Source: an uncultured Faecalibacterium sp.
GTDB lineage: Bacteria; Bacillota; Clostridia; Oscillospirales; Ruminococcaceae
Reading direction: 5' to 3'
Length of the DNA stretch: 12,612 nucleotides
NCBI GenBank assembly: GCA_934518555.1
Contig: CAKSXW010000057.1
Span: 1 to 12,612 of the forward strand
Shown here: positions 11,834-12,612 of the stretch, piece after piece
Layout: the number at the start of each line of letters is the position of its first letter
How positions within the stretch are numbered: position 1 is the first letter of the stretch
Position numbers and translations under genes: made by a program
The notes under the pieces: generated by a model
What the model was told of the DNA's origin: nothing
What the model saw: only the letters and a program-made list of their open reading frames with translations
Databases searched by the model: none

Positions 11834-12612
11834 ATGCAGGTAGGTACCGGTAAAAGCATTTTGAACGGCATTGCCATCGGCAAGCTGAAGATCTACAAAA
11901 AGAAGGACACCGCCATCTCTGCCGCTGAGGTGGCAGATACCGCTGCGGAGATCCAGCGGTTTGAGGCCGCCCAGCAAAAGGCCATTGAGCAGCAGACGGC
12001 CTTGTATGAAAAGGCTCTGGCAGAGGCCGGCGAGGACATTGCAGAGGTGTTCAACATCCACGCCATGATGCTGGAGGATGACGACTTTGTAGACGCCATC
12101 AAGGAGATCATCGGCAGCCAGCACCGGTGTGCAGAGTACGCCGTCAAGACCGCTGGGGATAACCAGGCTGCGGTGTTTGCCGCCATGGATGACCCCTATC
12201 TCCAGGCCCGCAGTGCCGACGTCATCGACATTGCCCAGGCCATCCTGGACATCCTGCAGGGGGTGGACAACGCCTCCCTCCAGGGCACCGAGCCCAGCAT
12301 CCTGGTGGCAGAGGACCTGGCACCCTCGGAGACGGTGCGGATGGACAAGAGCCTGCTGCTGGGCTTTATCACCCGGGAGGGCAGCTCCAACAGCCACACC
12401 GCCATTCTGGCCCGGAGCATGAACATCCCGGCCCTGATCCAGTGCAAGGATATCCAGGATGATTGGGACGGCAAGATGGCTGTCATCGACGGCTACAACG
12501 CCTGTGTGTATGTGGACCCCACCCCGGATCTGCTGAAGAGCCTGAAAAAGCGCCAGCAGGAGGACCAGAAAAAGCAGGCCCTGCTGCAGGAGCTGAAGGG
12601 CAAGCCCAACAC
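11834..12612 (+). CDS. ptsI: Phosphoenolpyruvate-protein phosphotransferase (PTS Enzyme I), 3' truncated
   Basis: Enzyme I takes phosphate from phosphoenolpyruvate and transfers it to HPr. The frame runs from ATG 11834 off the end of the window, so 259 full codons are present of roughly 540-580 expected. The N-terminal domain is complete: a VGTGKSILNGIAIGKLK opening, the HPr-binding helical part with IHAMMLEDDDF (75-85), and the phosphorylated histidine at His188 in GSSNSHTAILARSMNIPALI (183-202), close to the usual position 189-190. A linker rich in Lys and Gln begins near residue 235. AAGGAG stands 7 bases before the ATG. The PEP-binding barrel lies outside the window. It is downstream of ptsH, the usual order; expression depends on passing the hairpin at 11768-11804 unless a hidden promoter exists. 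Confidence 0.96.
   Translation, partial: MQVGTGKSILNGIAIGKLKIYKKKDTAISAAEVADTAAEIQRFEAAQQKAIEQQTALYEKALAEAGEDIAEVFNIHAMMLEDDDFVDAIKEIIGSQHRCAEYAVKTAGDNQAAVFAAMDDPYLQARSADVIDIAQAILDILQGVDNASLQGTEPSILVAEDLAPSETVRMDKSLLLGFITREGSSNSHTAILARSMNIPALIQCKDIQDDWDGKMAVIDGYNACVYVDPTPDLLKSLKKRQQEDQKKQALLQELKGKPN

Noticed and set aside
1..12612. CRISPR array, insertion sequence, tRNA, rRNA or riboswitch
   Set aside because: Reading all intergenic stretches I saw no repeat-spacer pattern, transposase, cloverleaf or known aptamer core. Gene-free regions are short and explained by promoters and hairpins.

Overview
The window suggests a GC-rich, low-GC-phylum gut clostridium (Oscillospiraceae/Ruminococcaceae, most like the Faecalibacterium, Gemmiger or Subdoligranulum group). 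This rests on protein style (a Firmicutes-type HPr, a YerC-family TrpR relative, a DUF4830 protein, a PfoR-type membrane protein), strong AAGGAG-like ribosome sites before almost every gene, GC-rich coding DNA, and compact AT-richer intergenic regions with consensus sigma-A promoters and GC-rich hairpin terminators. The genus is an inference; no marker gene fixes it.

Layout. Positions 1-1983 (+) hold the 3' part of dnaK and a complete dnaJ, ended by a bidirectional terminator at 2001-2040. Positions 2051-6107 are all on the minus strand, in transcription order: a nitroreductase and GNAT acetyltransferase pair, a YerC/TrpR-like regulator, a DJ-1/PfpI protein and a fumarylacetoacetate-hydrolase-family enzyme (tightly coupled, and separated from yerC by a terminator-like hairpin), then a ROK sugar kinase with its own promoter. 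A divergent promoter region at 6108-6330 starts a plus-strand block: an intracellular ricin-B-type lectin and a MutT-like Nudix hydrolase. A second bidirectional terminator (7552-7584) separates this from a minus-strand PfoR/PTS-EIIC-like membrane protein. A second divergent region (8657-9002) leads to a secreted GH25 lysozyme and a membrane-anchored DUF4830 protein. After an AT-rich leader come ptsH (HPr) and the start of ptsI (Enzyme I), which runs off the end.

How the genes fit together. dnaK-dnaJ is the Hsp70 chaperone pair. ptsH-ptsI are the general phosphotransferase proteins that pass phosphate from phosphoenolpyruvate to sugar-specific enzymes II. The ROK kinase handles unphosphorylated sugar, so the window covers both modes of sugar entry, although the genes are not one operon. 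The nitroreductase, DJ-1 and Nudix proteins belong to families often tied to redox or damage control. The GH25 enzyme and the DUF4830 protein act outside the membrane.

I see no CRISPR array, transposon, phage module, tRNA or rRNA, and no clear undescribed multi-gene system. The most interesting signals are regulatory or residue-level: an HPr with Lys in place of the regulatory Ser46; a terminator-like hairpin between ptsH and ptsI; symmetric DNA sites placed on promoters or leaders of yerC, the ROK kinase, the PfoR-like gene and ptsH; a hairpin that yerC transcripts must pass to reach the DJ-1 gene; and a cytoplasmic three-repeat lectin with a basic tail.
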